Below, in pieces: positions 9,230 through 18,460 of a stretch of DNA of 64,000 bases. The DNA comes from Pseudoalteromonas haloplanktis ATCC 14393 (lineage in GTDB: Bacteria; Pseudomonadota; Gammaproteobacteria; Enterobacterales; Alteromonadaceae), in NCBI RefSeq assembly GCF_000238355.1, contig NZ_AHCA01000002.1:186001-250000 (forward strand). The letters are read 5' to 3'. Each line of letters begins with the position of its first letter. Position 1 is the first letter of the stretch. The translations under genes were made by a program, and so were the position numbers. The notes beneath the pieces were generated by a model. That model saw nothing but the letters and a program-made list of their open reading frames with translations. It did not search any database and was not told the origin of the DNA.

Positions 9230-9721
9230 TTAACTGTGGTAGGTAACAACAGCTCGGTATTGTAAATTTGCGTCTTTCCAACCACTCAAACGAGACTTCT
9301 TACCTTCATAACACACAAACCAAGGTAACGTTATTGCCGGTTCAAGAGGCTGTAAATAAAGTTGCCGCGCAAGACTTGGCACAAAAAACTCAAAGATAGC
9401 CACATAATTTGGCTCTACTTGAGTATGATATAAAAATAATGACGAGTTGCTAACGGTTAAACGTGGTTGCAATGATTCAAAGCCTGCACCTTCAGAGGTT
9501 TGCTCATCCGCCGCACTCTTTTTAGTAAAAGGCGTGGTATCTGACGTTGAATTGTCAAATATCTTTACCGCTAACTGACTCAAATCTGCTTGTATCAGCG
9601 ACTGAAAAGTAGCAATAGGCTGATTCAGTTCAACTTTAGTGCTGCTCGCAGCAGTTGCCTGCACACTAAAAAGTGCAGCAAACATCAGTAACACAACGAA
9701 GACTAAGCGAAAACGAATCAT
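9230..9721 (-). CDS. VemP-like secretion monitor / translation-arrest peptide upstream of secDF
   Basis: A 163-residue secreted protein. The signal peptide (charged M-I-R-F-R, hydrophobic core 6-20, likely cut after A-T-A at 22-24) is followed by a polar low-complexity region with no enzyme motif. The last 20 residues contain S-R-L-S-G-W-K-D-A-N-L-Q-Y-R-A-V. From memory, the arrest motif published for Vibrio VemP is H-R-I-x-G-W-K-E-T-N-A-M-Y-V-A-L. R, G, W, K, N, Y and A are identical, and L, D and V are conservative changes. VemP has about 159 residues, sits directly upstream of secDF2, and stalls near its C-terminus until its own export resolves the stall. Size, signal peptide, motif position and gene order all agree. 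The homology is inferred without a database search. The ATG has only a weak Shine-Dalgarno. Confidence 0.75.
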   Translation of the reverse strand: MIRFRLVFVVLLMFAALFSVQATAASSTKVELNQPIATFQSLIQADLSQLAVKIFDNSTSDTTPFTKKSAADEQTSEGAGFESLQPRLTVSNSSLFLYHTQVEPNYVAIFEFFVPSLARQLYLQPLEPAITLPWFVCYEGKKSRLSGWKDANLQYRAVVTYHS

Positions 9722-9814
9722 TTTATTATCTAGCTAGAATATTAATACTATTATTGGGTGCATTTTAATTATTTCAATAGCGTTTTACTATTTAAAAAAT
9801 CATGCCGCCGTTTA

Positions 9815-9850
9815 ATACCAATCGACTTAAATACTTAACACGATTGGTAT
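9815..9850. repeat. Palindromic-end repeat, copy A (ends only)
   Basis: A 36-base remnant holding just the two ends of the repeat family seen at 42383-42591 and 59711-59871. ATACCAATCG and CGATTGGTAT are perfect 10-base inverted ends around 16 bases. The left part matches the right end of the full element reversed, and the right part matches its left end, so the interior is deleted. It lies between the stop of the alcohol dehydrogenase gene and the vemP-like gene. Confidence 0.75.
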
Positions 9851-9870
9851 AAAGCGGCACTATAGAGCTA

Positions 9871-10920
9871 TTAAACGACTTCAAGTGATGACATGTCAAT
9901 CACATAACGGTGAGATAGATCCCCTTCTTTTAGACGTTCAAATGCTTGATTGATCTCATCCATTTTAATCATTTCAACTTCTGGAAGAATATTGTGTAGT
10001 GCACAGAAATCGAGAATTTCCTGCGTTTGCGCAATACCACCAATTAAAGAGCCAGCCACGCGGCGACGTCCCAATAATAGTGGCACTGAGCTGGATTCAG
10101 CCATATCACCCACTTGGCCAACTAACACTTGTGTGCCATCAATATCGAGCAAAGGCAAATAAGGGGTAAAGTCATGCTTAACGGGAATGGTATTAATGAT
10201 TAAATCAAATTTATTTGCATGGGCATCCATGGCTTTTTGATCTTTAGAGATAAGTAAACCTTCAGCGCCATATTCAAGTGCTTGCTGTTTTTTGTCATCT
10301 GATCGACTAATAGCCGTCACATGCGCTCCCATCGCCGCAGCAATTTTAATCGCCATATGGCCCAAGCCTCCTAAACCAATCACGGCAACACGACTACCAG
10401 GGCCGACATTCCAGGTGCGAAGCGGTGAATATGTGGTAATACCCGCACATAAAATTGGTGCACATTTAGCAAGATCCAATGATTTTGGTACGTTTAGAAC
10501 AAACTCTTCGCGCACAACAATGTGTTTCGCGTAGCCACCTTTGGTTGATTCACCAGTAATACGATCTTTCCCTGAATAAGTACCAACCATGCCTTCGCGA
10601 CAAAATTGCTCTTCGCCTTTATGGCATTGGTCGCATTCAAGACAGCTATCAACCATACAGCCAACTGCAACATTGTCACCAACTTGGTATTTAGTCACTT
10701 TGCTGCCAATAGCAGTCACACGGCCTACGATCTCATGGCCTGGTAAAATGGGGTAACGAGTACCGCCCCAGTCGTTATTTACAGTATGGAGATCTGAATG
10801 ACACACCCCGCAATACAAGATTTCAATCGCAACGTCTTCACTGCGTAAATCGCGTCTTTCAAAATAAAATGGCGCTAATGGCGTGTTAGCTTCATGTGCC
10901 GCGTATCCGATAGTTTTCAT
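9871..10920 (-). CDS. NAD(P)-dependent zinc alcohol dehydrogenase, YahK/cinnamyl-alcohol type
   Basis: Cytosolic medium-chain dehydrogenase of 349 residues. Catalytic zinc ligands are C40 in Y-C-G-V-C-H-S-D and H62-E63 in the G-H-E motif. Structural zinc ligands are C93, C96, C99 and C107. The Rossmann motif G-L-G-G-L-G-H lies near residue 185. The sequence resembles E. coli YahK and other cinnamyl-alcohol-type enzymes that reduce a broad range of aldehydes, usually with NADPH. The physiological substrate cannot be read from sequence. It is a single gene, divergent from the following ABC exporter with a 163-base shared upstream region. Confidence 0.9.
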   Translation of the reverse strand: MKTIGYAAHEANTPLAPFYFERRDLRSEDVAIEILYCGVCHSDLHTVNNDWGGTRYPILPGHEIVGRVTAIGSKVTKYQVGDNVAVGCMVDSCLECDQCHKGEEQFCREGMVGTYSGKDRITGESTKGGYAKHIVVREEFVLNVPKSLDLAKCAPILCAGITTYSPLRTWNVGPGSRVAVIGLGGLGHMAIKIAAAMGAHVTAISRSDDKKQQALEYGAEGLLISKDQKAMDAHANKFDLIINTIPVKHDFTPYLPLLDIDGTQVLVGQVGDMAESSSVPLLLGRRRVAGSLIGGIAQTQEILDFCALHNILPEVEMIKMDEINQAFERLKEGDLSHRYVIDMSSLEVV

Positions 10921-11083
10921 CTGCTTTCCCTTCTGTGTTAAAAACTGAGTTTAATTAATTGTCTTAAGCTGTCTACACTGTACTATGTGCTGTTACAGTA
11001 TAGTCCTAGATCCACACTGTTAAAGTTTATACTCTAGGCTACTAAAAAAAGTTTAATACAGACTTAATAGAGTTAGAGAAAAT

Positions 11084-12880
11084 ATGCGCGGTATGGGTAA
11101 ACAAGAAGCAATAAAACATCATGATGCCATGAACTTAAAACAAAGTATTAAAACGTTATGGCCATATTTAATGGTGTTCAAAGCGCGAATCTTGTTAGCT
11201 GTGCTTGCATTGATTGCTGCAAAAGGCGCAACCTTGCTGATGCCATGGGCGCTAAAAGAAATCATTGATGCTGTTGATGGTAATCTACAAACCGTTCTCA
11301 TGGTCCCCGTAACACTTTTACTGCTTTATGGCGGATTACGCTTTGCTGGGGTGTTTTTTGGCGAAGTACGCGATGCCTTATTTGGCCGTGTCACAGAGCA
11401 CGCCATGCGGCATATTGGTCTTAAAGTATTTAAGCATTTACATGCACTTGAGCTGAGTTTTCATTTAAATAGACAAACTGGCGGGATTAGCCGTGATATT
11501 GAACGCGGAACGCAAGGCCTAAGCTTTTTAATGCGCTTTTTAATGTTTAATATTATCCCTACGCTATTAGAGATCTTAATTGTCGCGATTATATTCGCCA
11601 CGCTTTTTTCTCCTTGGTTTGCGCTTGTCACCCTCATCGCGGTGATTATTTATATTGCCTTCACGGTCACTATTACTCAATGGCGCAATCGATTCATTCG
11701 TGAGGCAAACCAAGCGGATAACAACAGCAATAGTCGAGCAATCGACAGTTTGCTCAACTACGAAACCGTTAAATATTTTAATAATGAAACCCACGAAGCC
11801 AACAGTTATGACGCTTTTTTAGCTACTTGGGAACACGCACGATTGAAAAACCGCTTATCTTTATTAGCACTTAACTCAGGCCAAGCCTTGATCATTGCCG
11901 CAGCGATCACCGCATTAATGTGGTTAGGCACAGCAGATGTCGTAACAGGTGAGTTAAGCATCGGTGAGTTGGTTATGATCAATGCCTACATGATCCAGCT
12001 TTTCTTACCACTCAATTTTTTAGGCTTTGTATATCGAGAAATTCGCCGTGCCCTAACAGATCTTGAAAACATGCTCGGGCTATTAACCACAAAGCCACGG
12101 ATCACAGATAAAGAAAATGCCCAGCCGCTTGCTATACAGCAAGGGAATATAGAGTTTAACAACGTTAATTTTAGCTACCACAGCTCGCGGGCTATTCTCA
12201 AGCAACTGAGTTTTACCATTAACGCTGGGAGCAAAGTCGCGGTGGTCGGTGCCAGTGGCGCAGGTAAAAGTACCCTTGCCCGTGTGTTATATCGTTTTTA
12301 TGATATTGACAGTGGCAGTATTTGTATTGATGGCCAAGACGTGCGCGACATCACGCTACACAGCTTACGCCAAGCAATTGCCATCGTCCCACAAGACACC
12401 GTACTTTTTAATACCAGCATACGAGAAAATATCGCTTATGGTCGCCCTAGTGCCAGTGATGAAGAAATCGATAAAGCGATTAAGATGGCTCACTTAACTA
12501 AATTTATAAATAGCCTTGAGAAAGGCGATCAAACCCTTGTTGGCGAACGTGGCTTAAAAGTCTCTGGGGGTGAGAAACAACGTATCGCCATCGCGCGTGC
12601 CATTTTGAAGAAGTCACCAATCTTAATTTTTGACGAAGCAACCTCTGCGCTGGACTCTCATGCAGAACAAGCAATATTAAACGCCATGCGAGAAGTAGCC
12701 GCAAATCATACAAGTTTAGTGATTGCACACCGCTTATCAACAATAACCGATGCTGACAAAATCTTGGTTATGCAAGCAGGTCAACTCGTTGAACAAGGCA
12801 ATCATCAACAACTGCTTGCTTTACAAGGTGAATATGCGCGGATGTGGCAATTACAGCAAATGCAGTCAAACAATTGCTAA
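11084..12880 (+). CDS. ABC transporter, Atm1/HMT-type fused permease-ATPase
   Basis: A 598-residue half-transporter with an N-terminal six-helix membrane domain (about 30-320) and a C-terminal ATPase. Walker A GASGAGKST is near 389-397, the signature VSGGEKQR near 493, and Walker B with I-F-D-E-A-T-S-A-L-D near 514-523. The membrane domain segments L-S-F-H-L-x-R-Q-T-G-G-I-S-R-D-I-E-R-G and Y-E-T-V-K-Y-F-N-N-E are hallmarks of the Atm1/ABCB7 family, which exports glutathione-linked sulfur or metal compounds. It probably works as a homodimer in the inner membrane. No partner gene is adjacent. ATGs at codons 1 and 4 are both possible starts. Confidence 0.9.
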   Translation: MRGMGKQEAIKHHDAMNLKQSIKTLWPYLMVFKARILLAVLALIAAKGATLLMPWALKEIIDAVDGNLQTVLMVPVTLLLLYGGLRFAGVFFGEVRDALFGRVTEHAMRHIGLKVFKHLHALELSFHLNRQTGGISRDIERGTQGLSFLMRFLMFNIIPTLLEILIVAIIFATLFSPWFALVTLIAVIIYIAFTVTITQWRNRFIREANQADNNSNSRAIDSLLNYETVKYFNNETHEANSYDAFLATWEHARLKNRLSLLALNSGQALIIAAAITALMWLGTADVVTGELSIGELVMINAYMIQLFLPLNFLGFVYREIRRALTDLENMLGLLTTKPRITDKENAQPLAIQQGNIEFNNVNFSYHSSRAILKQLSFTINAGSKVAVVGASGAGKSTLARVLYRFYDIDSGSICIDGQDVRDITLHSLRQAIAIVPQDTVLFNTSIRENIAYGRPSASDEEIDKAIKMAHLTKFINSLEKGDQTLVGERGLKVSGGEKQRIAIARAILKKSPILIFDEATSALDSHAEQAILNAMREVAANHTSLVIAHRLSTITDADKILVMQAGQLVEQGNHQQLLALQGEYARMWQLQQMQSNNC

Positions 12881-13032
12881 GTACCGCTGACTCAGTTAGT
12901 TTATTTATTAACACGGCTTTATCGGGTGATTAAGTTATTCACCTCAAAAGTTTGTCTCGCTTTCGGTTATCTATAACAATCAAAAGCTAGGTTATAAAAA
13001 TCTATGATAAAAATAACATTCAGGGTAATCCA

Positions 13033-15111
13033 ATGAAAAAAACACTTATTGCAGCCACACTCGCTGCCACATTTTTAGCAGGCTGTTCTAAGCCTGAAAC
13101 AACCGAAACCTCAGCCCCAAAAACAGCCGTTGAAACAACCACAGCCGCTGAACAGCCAGAATTAGGTAGCTTTGGTGTAGATTTAACGGCGCGTAACGAA
13201 GCAATTAAACCTGGCGATGATTTTTTTATGTACGCCAGTGGCACATGGTATGACAACTACGTAATGCCTGCGGACAAAACACGCTATGGTGCTTTTTCTG
13301 GGTTAGCAGAGCGCAGTGAAGAGCGTGTTAAAGAAATCATTGAAGAGATAGCGGCACGTGATGATTTAAATGCTGAAGAGCAGCTAATCGCTGACTTTTA
13401 CAACGCTTATATGGATACCGAAACACTTAATAAATTAGGTATCACACCTATTAAACCATTGTTGACTGAAATCAATGACGTATCATCAACGGATGATCTT
13501 ACTAAGCTGTTTGGTCAAGCGTGGCTGAGTGGTGTTAACTCTCCTATTGGCGGTGGCATGTGGTTTAACCGTCTTGATCCAAATAAATATGAAATGTCAC
13601 TGGGCGCTGGCGGTTTAGGCTTACCAGATCGCTCTTACTACTTAGAAGATTCTGAGCGTTTTGAAAAAACCCGTAGCGCATATGTTGCACACATTGCACA
13701 AATGCTTGAATTAGCCGGTGTCGATAATACCACCGAACGTGCACAGGCGATCTTAGCCCTTGAAACTAAAATTGCAGAAGGTCATTGGCCACGTGAAAAA
13801 CGCCGTAACCGCGACCTAACATTAAACCAAGTTAAGCGCAGTGAGCTGAGCGAAGCATACCCAGACTTTAATTGGGATCTGTACTTTGCGCAAACAGGTT
13901 ATCAAGTGCCGCAGTTGAATGTGTCACAACCAGAGCCTATAAAAGCCATGATTGAACTTATCAATCAACAAGACCTAGCAGTATGGAAAGACTACTTAAC
14001 CTATCACGCACTCAGTGGTAACGCAGAGTTACTTTCTGAAGAAGTATTCAATACTAATTTTGCGTTTTACGGTAAAGAACTTAACGGACAACAAGCGCCA
14101 CGTCCTCGCTGGAAACGTGCTATTAGCCAAATGTCAGGTACCAACTCGTTAGGCTTTGCTATCGGTAAAGTGTATGTCGCACGTTACTTCCCAGAATCAT
14201 CAAAACAGCAAATGTCCGAATTGGTTGAAAACCTACGTACAGCACTCGGTGAGCGTATTGATAACCTAGACTGGATGGGCGCAGAAACAAAAGTAAATGC
14301 GCGTGCTAAATTGGCCGCATTTGTGCCAAAAATCGGCTATCCAGATGTATGGCAATCATTTGACGGCTTAACAATTAGCGACAACGATTTAATGGGCAAT
14401 ATAAAAAACACCCGTGAATTTTTCCAAGCAGACAGTGTTGCCAAAGAGCTTGAAAAAACGGATCGTAACCGTTGGGGTATGACACCACAACGCGTGAATG
14501 CGTACTACAATAGCTCATTTAACGAAATTGTGTTCCCTGCTGCTATCCTGCAACCACCATTTTTCGATCCAAATGCCGATCCAGCTGTTAACTATGGTGG
14601 CATAGGTGCTGTTATTGGTCATGAAATGGGTCATGGTTTTGATGATCAGGGCTCTAAATCAGATGCAAACGGTGTGCAACGCAACTGGTGGACTGACTCA
14701 GATCGTGCTGCATTTGAGGCCAAAGCCGATCAGCTCGCAGCCCAGTATAGCCAGTACGAGCCAATCCCAGGTAACTTCGTCAATGGCCGTAACAGCTTAG
14801 GTGAAAACATTGGTGATGTGGGCGGCCTAGCAATGGCATATCACGCTTATAAACTGAGCTTAAATGGTAAAGAAGCACCTGTAATTGATGGCCTAACAGG
14901 CGATCAGCGGTTCTTTTTAGCTTGGGCACAAGTATGGAAAGAAAAACGTACAGAGCAAAGTATGTTAAACCAACTACGTGGTGGTACACATGCGCCAGGT
15001 CGCTTTAGAGCACAAGCCCCTCGTAACCATGATGCATGGTATAAAGCATTTGATGTAAAACCAGGTGATAAGCTTTACTTGCCTGAAGAAGAGCGTGTGC
15101 GTATTTGGTAA
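13033..15111 (+). CDS. M13 family zinc metallopeptidase, lipoprotein (PepO-like)
   Basis: A 692-residue neprilysin-type endopeptidase. The signal peptide ends in a lipobox L-A-G-C with C18 as the lipid-attachment residue, so it is anchored to a membrane on the periplasmic side. The zinc motif H-E-M-G-H is at 530-534, and the third ligand and second motif G-E-N-I-G-D-V-G-G begins at 590 with E591. N-A-Y-Y-N, the substrate-binding motif, is upstream of it. The C-terminus ends in R-I-W, close to the conserved C-x-x-W tail of the family without the Cys. Length is normal for M13. It probably degrades periplasmic or imported peptides. It is a single transcription unit with a strong terminator after it. 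Confidence 0.93.
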   Translation: MKKTLIAATLAATFLAGCSKPETTETSAPKTAVETTTAAEQPELGSFGVDLTARNEAIKPGDDFFMYASGTWYDNYVMPADKTRYGAFSGLAERSEERVKEIIEEIAARDDLNAEEQLIADFYNAYMDTETLNKLGITPIKPLLTEINDVSSTDDLTKLFGQAWLSGVNSPIGGGMWFNRLDPNKYEMSLGAGGLGLPDRSYYLEDSERFEKTRSAYVAHIAQMLELAGVDNTTERAQAILALETKIAEGHWPREKRRNRDLTLNQVKRSELSEAYPDFNWDLYFAQTGYQVPQLNVSQPEPIKAMIELINQQDLAVWKDYLTYHALSGNAELLSEEVFNTNFAFYGKELNGQQAPRPRWKRAISQMSGTNSLGFAIGKVYVARYFPESSKQQMSELVENLRTALGERIDNLDWMGAETKVNARAKLAAFVPKIGYPDVWQSFDGLTISDNDLMGNIKNTREFFQADSVAKELEKTDRNRWGMTPQRVNAYYNSSFNEIVFPAAILQPPFFDPNADPAVNYGGIGAVIGHEMGHGFDDQGSKSDANGVQRNWWTDSDRAAFEAKADQLAAQYSQYEPIPGNFVNGRNSLGENIGDVGGLAMAYHAYKLSLNGKEAPVIDGLTGDQRFFLAWAQVWKEKRTEQSMLNQLRGGTHAPGRFRAQAPRNHDAWYKAFDVKPGDKLYLPEEERVRIW

Positions 15112-15130
15112 GCACAACTTAACCTTTAAT

Positions 15131-15160
15131 TAGCCCGCGCACGCGGGCTATATTGTTTTT
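15131..15160 (+). terminator. Rho-independent terminator after the M13 peptidase gene
   Basis: The stem TAGCCCGCG/CGCGGGCTA is followed by a T-rich tract (tattgttttt), starting about 20 bases after the peptidase stop codon. Confidence 0.85.
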
Positions 15161-15296
15161 ATTTAAACAACCAGCACAGCAAAACCTTCTCTACTGCTTA
15201 CACACTTTAAATCAGACTAGCCCTGCCCCGCATTTACCTTTAGAATACGAGCCTACAAAATTTACACTTTTAAAATATATTTAAGGCGAAACGCAG

Positions 15297-16010
15297 ATGG
15301 GAAGAGCTTACCAAAACAAAAAAGATTCAATGGCTAAAACTGCGGGTGCTAAAACTAAAGTTTACTCAAAGTACGGTAAAGAAATTTATATTTGTGCCAA
15401 AAACGGTGGTGTTGATCCAGATGGCAATCTCGCACTACGTCGTTTAATCGAAAGAGCTAAAAAAGACCAAGTTCCCGCTCACGTTATTGAGCGCGCTATC
15501 GACAAAGCCAAAGGCGGCGGTGGCGAAGATTACTCAGCGACTCGCTACGAAGGTTACGGCCCGGGTAACTGCATGATCATCGTAGATTGCTTAACTGATA
15601 ACAACAAACGCACCTTTGCTGATGTGCGTGTATGTTTTACCAAAGCAAATGCTAAGATTGGCGCACAAAATTCGGTATCGCACTTATTTGATCATCTTGC
15701 GATTTTTGTTTTTGACGGTGATGACGACGAAACCGTGCTTGAAGCACTGATGATGGCGGATGTTGATATCACTGACGTAGAAGTAGAAGACGGTAAAGTG
15801 ACCGTTTTTGCTCCACATACTGAATATAACAACGCTCGTACTGCGCTAGAAGAAATGGGTATTAGTGAATTCCACGAAGACTTAATCGCATTCGTCCCCC
15901 AAGTAGAAGCACCACTTGAAGGTGAAGATGTAGAAGTAATGGAACGCTTTTTAGCGATGCTTGAAGATTGTGACGACGTACAAAACGTCTATCACAATGC
16001 ACAATTTTAA
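15297..16010 (+). CDS. YebC/PmpR family protein, YeeN branch
   Basis: A 237-residue protein of the YebC/TACO1 family. It shows the family signatures K-x-Y-x-K-x-G-K-E-I-Y near the start, [11 protein letters not shown], and Y-E-G-Y-G-P, and ends in V-Q-x-V-Y-H-N like E. coli YeeN. The family has been linked both to DNA binding and to easing ribosome stalling on proline-rich stretches. Which applies to the YeeN branch is not settled to my knowledge. An AAGGCGAAA-type ribosome binding site precedes the ATG. It is a single gene followed by a terminator. Confidence 0.88.
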   Translation: MGRAYQNKKDSMAKTAGAKTKVYSKYGKEIYICAKNGGVDPDGNLALRRLIERAKKDQVPAHVIERAIDKAKGGGGEDYSATRYEGYGPGNCMIIVDCLTDNNKRTFADVRVCFTKANAKIGAQNSVSHLFDHLAIFVFDGDDDETVLEALMMADVDITDVEVEDGKVTVFAPHTEYNNARTALEEMGISEFHEDLIAFVPQVEAPLEGEDVEVMERFLAMLEDCDDVQNVYHNAQF

Positions 16011-16033
16011 TTCCATACAATAAAGTGATCATC

Positions 16034-16058
16034 AAGGCCATTAGATTGGCCTTTTTTA
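16034..16058 (+). terminator. Rho-independent terminator after the YeeN-like gene
   Basis: AAGGCCA-ttaga-TTGGCCTTTTTT: a 7-pair stem with a T-run, 23 bases after the stop codon. Confidence 0.85.
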
Positions 16059-16099
16059 TTTACTGAATATTAAACTACCTAAATAAATGGATTTGTATT

Positions 16100-17374
16100 T
16101 TGAATACCCTTGAACAGCTTCGCAGTGGTCAATTAGTTGGCGCTAAACGTTTGCAACTGGTTGCAGAATTAACGACGTTCCCCGACGAAATATTTACCCT
16201 AGCAGAGACTCTTGAAGTACTCGATTTATCAAACAATAAACTCACTGATTTACCCGCTCAGTTTGCCTGTTTAACCAAATTAAAACGGGTATTTTTATCA
16301 TTCAACCAGTTTCAGCATATTCCCCCTGTACTAGCAAAATGCCCAGCCCTGATCATGATCGCGTTTAAAGGTAATCAGATCAGCGAATTTGCAGAGCATA
16401 GCTTGCCACTTACAACTCAATGGTTAATTTTAACTGACAACAAGCTTCAACAATTGCCTGAGTCTTTTGGTGAACTTACTCAACTACGTAAACTCGCTCT
16501 AGCTGGTAATCAGTTAACAACTCTGCCCCACAGCATGCAGCAGTGTCAGCAACTAGAACTCGTTCGCTTATCAGCAAATAACTTAACCCAAATTGATGAC
16601 TGGCTGTTCGAACTCCCCGCGCTTACTTGGCTGGCGTTTGCCGGAAACGACTTTAATAAATCGCAATCACTGCAACATGGGGCAATAAAGCAAACAACGC
16701 TTAATGAGTTTGAACTCATAAGCCAAATTGGTGAAGGCGCATCGGGAATAATACACTTAGCAGATTGGCAGCAACATAAAGTAGCCGTTAAGCTATTTAA
16801 AGGAGCGATTACCAGTGATGGTTATCCATTAGATGAAGTAAACTGTTGCTTACAAGCTGGCGAGCACCCAAATCTTATCAAAGTGCTTGCATATATCGAT
16901 AACCCAGAACAACTAGGGCTGGTGATGGAGCTTATTAACCAAGATTACCAAAATCTTGGCTTACCGCCGTCACTTGAAACCTGCACTCGCGATACCTTTG
17001 CCGAACACACACAGTTCACCGCTGAAGCCATTAAACATATTGCAAAGCAGATGCTCAGCACCCTTGCCCACTTACATGCTAATAATGTCAGTCATGGTGA
17101 TGTGTACGCTCACAACACTATGATAGATGCCCAGTACACTGTTTTATTTGGTGACTTTGGCGCAGCAACCAACTTGAACTCTCTCACTGACTATCAGCGT
17201 TCACAAATGGAGTTGATAGAAGTAAGAGCTATAGGTTGTTTAATTGCTGATTTACTTACCCTATGCAAAGAATCTACCCCAGAAACGCATAAACTACAGC
17301 AAATTGCAGCGCAATCTATGAGTTTAGTAATGTCAGAGCGCCCTCGCTTAGCAACTTTGAACGTTAAGCTATAA
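16100..17374 (+). CDS. Leucine-rich-repeat protein with C-terminal protein-kinase domain
   Basis: A 424-residue protein without signal peptide or membrane helix. Residues about 38-200 hold leucine-rich repeats of 22-23 residues, with L-x-x-L-x-L-S-x-N-x-L-x-x-L-P type units. From about 203 a eukaryotic-type kinase fold follows: glycine loop I-G-E-G-A-S-G near 209-215, V-A-V-K with Lys near 230, catalytic loop H-G-D at 332-334 with N339, and D-F-G at 352-354. The conserved HRD Arg is Gly, as in activation-loop-independent kinases. ATP and catalytic residues are otherwise present, so activity is likely. The start is TTG. No ATG is available in frame and the ATG at 16087 leads to an early stop. 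Substrate is unknown. No phosphatase or secretion gene is nearby. Confidence 0.8.
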   Translation: MNTLEQLRSGQLVGAKRLQLVAELTTFPDEIFTLAETLEVLDLSNNKLTDLPAQFACLTKLKRVFLSFNQFQHIPPVLAKCPALIMIAFKGNQISEFAEHSLPLTTQWLILTDNKLQQLPESFGELTQLRKLALAGNQLTTLPHSMQQCQQLELVRLSANNLTQIDDWLFELPALTWLAFAGNDFNKSQSLQHGAIKQTTLNEFELISQIGEGASGIIHLADWQQHKVAVKLFKGAITSDGYPLDEVNCCLQAGEHPNLIKVLAYIDNPEQLGLVMELINQDYQNLGLPPSLETCTRDTFAEHTQFTAEAIKHIAKQMLSTLAHLHANNVSHGDVYAHNTMIDAQYTVLFGDFGAATNLNSLTDYQRSQMELIEVRAIGCLIADLLTLCKESTPETHKLQQIAAQSMSLVMSERPRLATLNVKL

Positions 17375-17381
17375 AACGCAA

Positions 17382-17406
17382 AAAAGCCGCGATATTCGCG
17401 GCTTTG
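17382..17406. terminator. Bidirectional terminator between the LRR kinase gene and gap
   Basis: AAAAGCCGCGA-tat-TCGCGGCTTT lies between the converging kinase gene (+) and gap (-), with an A-run on the left and T-rich sequence on the right. Confidence 0.8.
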
Positions 17407-17436
17407 TTGGATAAAGCTAAACTTTTATAGGGTCAA

Positions 17437-18441
17437 TTATAAATACTGACCGAGTGTTTTAACTTGGTCTAACATGCGGTTTGAGAAACCCCATTCGTTA
17501 TCATACCAAGCCATCACTTTAACTAATTTACCTTCAGCTTTAGTTTGCGTAGCATCAAAAATTGACGACGCTGGGTTATGATTAAAATCAATAGAAACAA
17601 GCGGAAGCTCATTGTACTCTAAGATCTCTTTCATTGAACCTTCAGCTGCGGCTTTCATTACTTCATTTATTTCAGCTGCTGTTGTGTCACGTTTAGTAAT
17701 AAACGTAAAATCAACTAACGATACGTTAATTGTTGGAACGCGTACTGACATCCCGTCAAGCTTACCCGCAAGCTCAGGTAATACTAAGCCAACCGCTTTG
17801 GCTGCGCCTGTTTTAGTTGGGATCATAGACTGCGTAGCACTACGTGCACGGTATAGATCTGGGTGGTATACATCTGACAGGTTTTGGTCATTTGTATAAG
17901 CATGAATGGTTGTCATGCTGCCTTGCTCAATACCAACTGTATCATTAATTGCTTTTGCAATAGGTGCTAAACAGTTTGTAGTACATGATGCGTTAGAAAT
18001 AATGTTGCTGTCGGCATTAAGTACATCATCATTTACACCATGAACTACGGTTGCATCTAAGTCGGTACCAGGTGCTGATACAATCACTTTTTTCGCACCC
18101 GCAGTAATGTGTTTTGCAGCATCTTCACGTTTTGTGAAAAAGCCCGTACATTCTAATACGATATCTACGTTTAACTCTTTCCATGGCAAGTTTGCAGGGT
18201 CACGCTCTTGCGTAAGAGTAATTACGTCATCACCGATAAGCATAGTGTTATCAGCAAGTGTTACTTTTTGCGAAAATTGACCATGCACAGAATCAAATTG
18301 AGTAAGGTGTGCATTTACATTCGCTGGCGCTAAGTCATTAATCGCAACGATTTTAATTTCATTGTTTTGCGCTGACTCATAAAGTGCACGTAATACGTTG
18401 CGACCGATACGGCCATAGCCATTAATTGCTACATTAATCAT
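17437..18441 (-). CDS. gap: Type I glyceraldehyde-3-phosphate dehydrogenase
   Basis: A 334-residue cytosolic enzyme that oxidises glyceraldehyde-3-phosphate to 1,3-bisphosphoglycerate. The N-terminal nucleotide motif G-Y-G-R-I-G-R begins at residue 8, and N35-D36 after the second strand suggests NAD preference. The catalytic cysteine is C153 in [10 protein letters not shown]. It is the last gene of an edd-eda-gap operon (19-base gap after eda), so it takes up the glyceraldehyde-3-phosphate released by Eda. A ribosome binding site AGGGGAG precedes the ATG. Confidence 0.96.
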   Translation of the reverse strand: MINVAINGYGRIGRNVLRALYESAQNNEIKIVAINDLAPANVNAHLTQFDSVHGQFSQKVTLADNTMLIGDDVITLTQERDPANLPWKELNVDIVLECTGFFTKREDAAKHITAGAKKVIVSAPGTDLDATVVHGVNDDVLNADSNIISNASCTTNCLAPIAKAINDTVGIEQGSMTTIHAYTNDQNLSDVYHPDLYRARSATQSMIPTKTGAAKAVGLVLPELAGKLDGMSVRVPTINVSLVDFTFITKRDTTAAEINEVMKAAAEGSMKEILEYNELPLVSIDFNHNPASSIFDATQTKAEGKLVKVMAWYDNEWGFSNRMLDQVKTLGQYL

Positions 18442-18460
18442 TTAAAAAACTCCCCTTTAA

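Noticed and set aside
10921-11083. MerR-type operator between the alcohol dehydrogenase and ABC exporter genes (CCTAGA ... TCTAGG)
   Set aside because: The 6-base arms are 22 bases apart, the spacer does not fit a MerR-type promoter, and no MerR gene is nearby.
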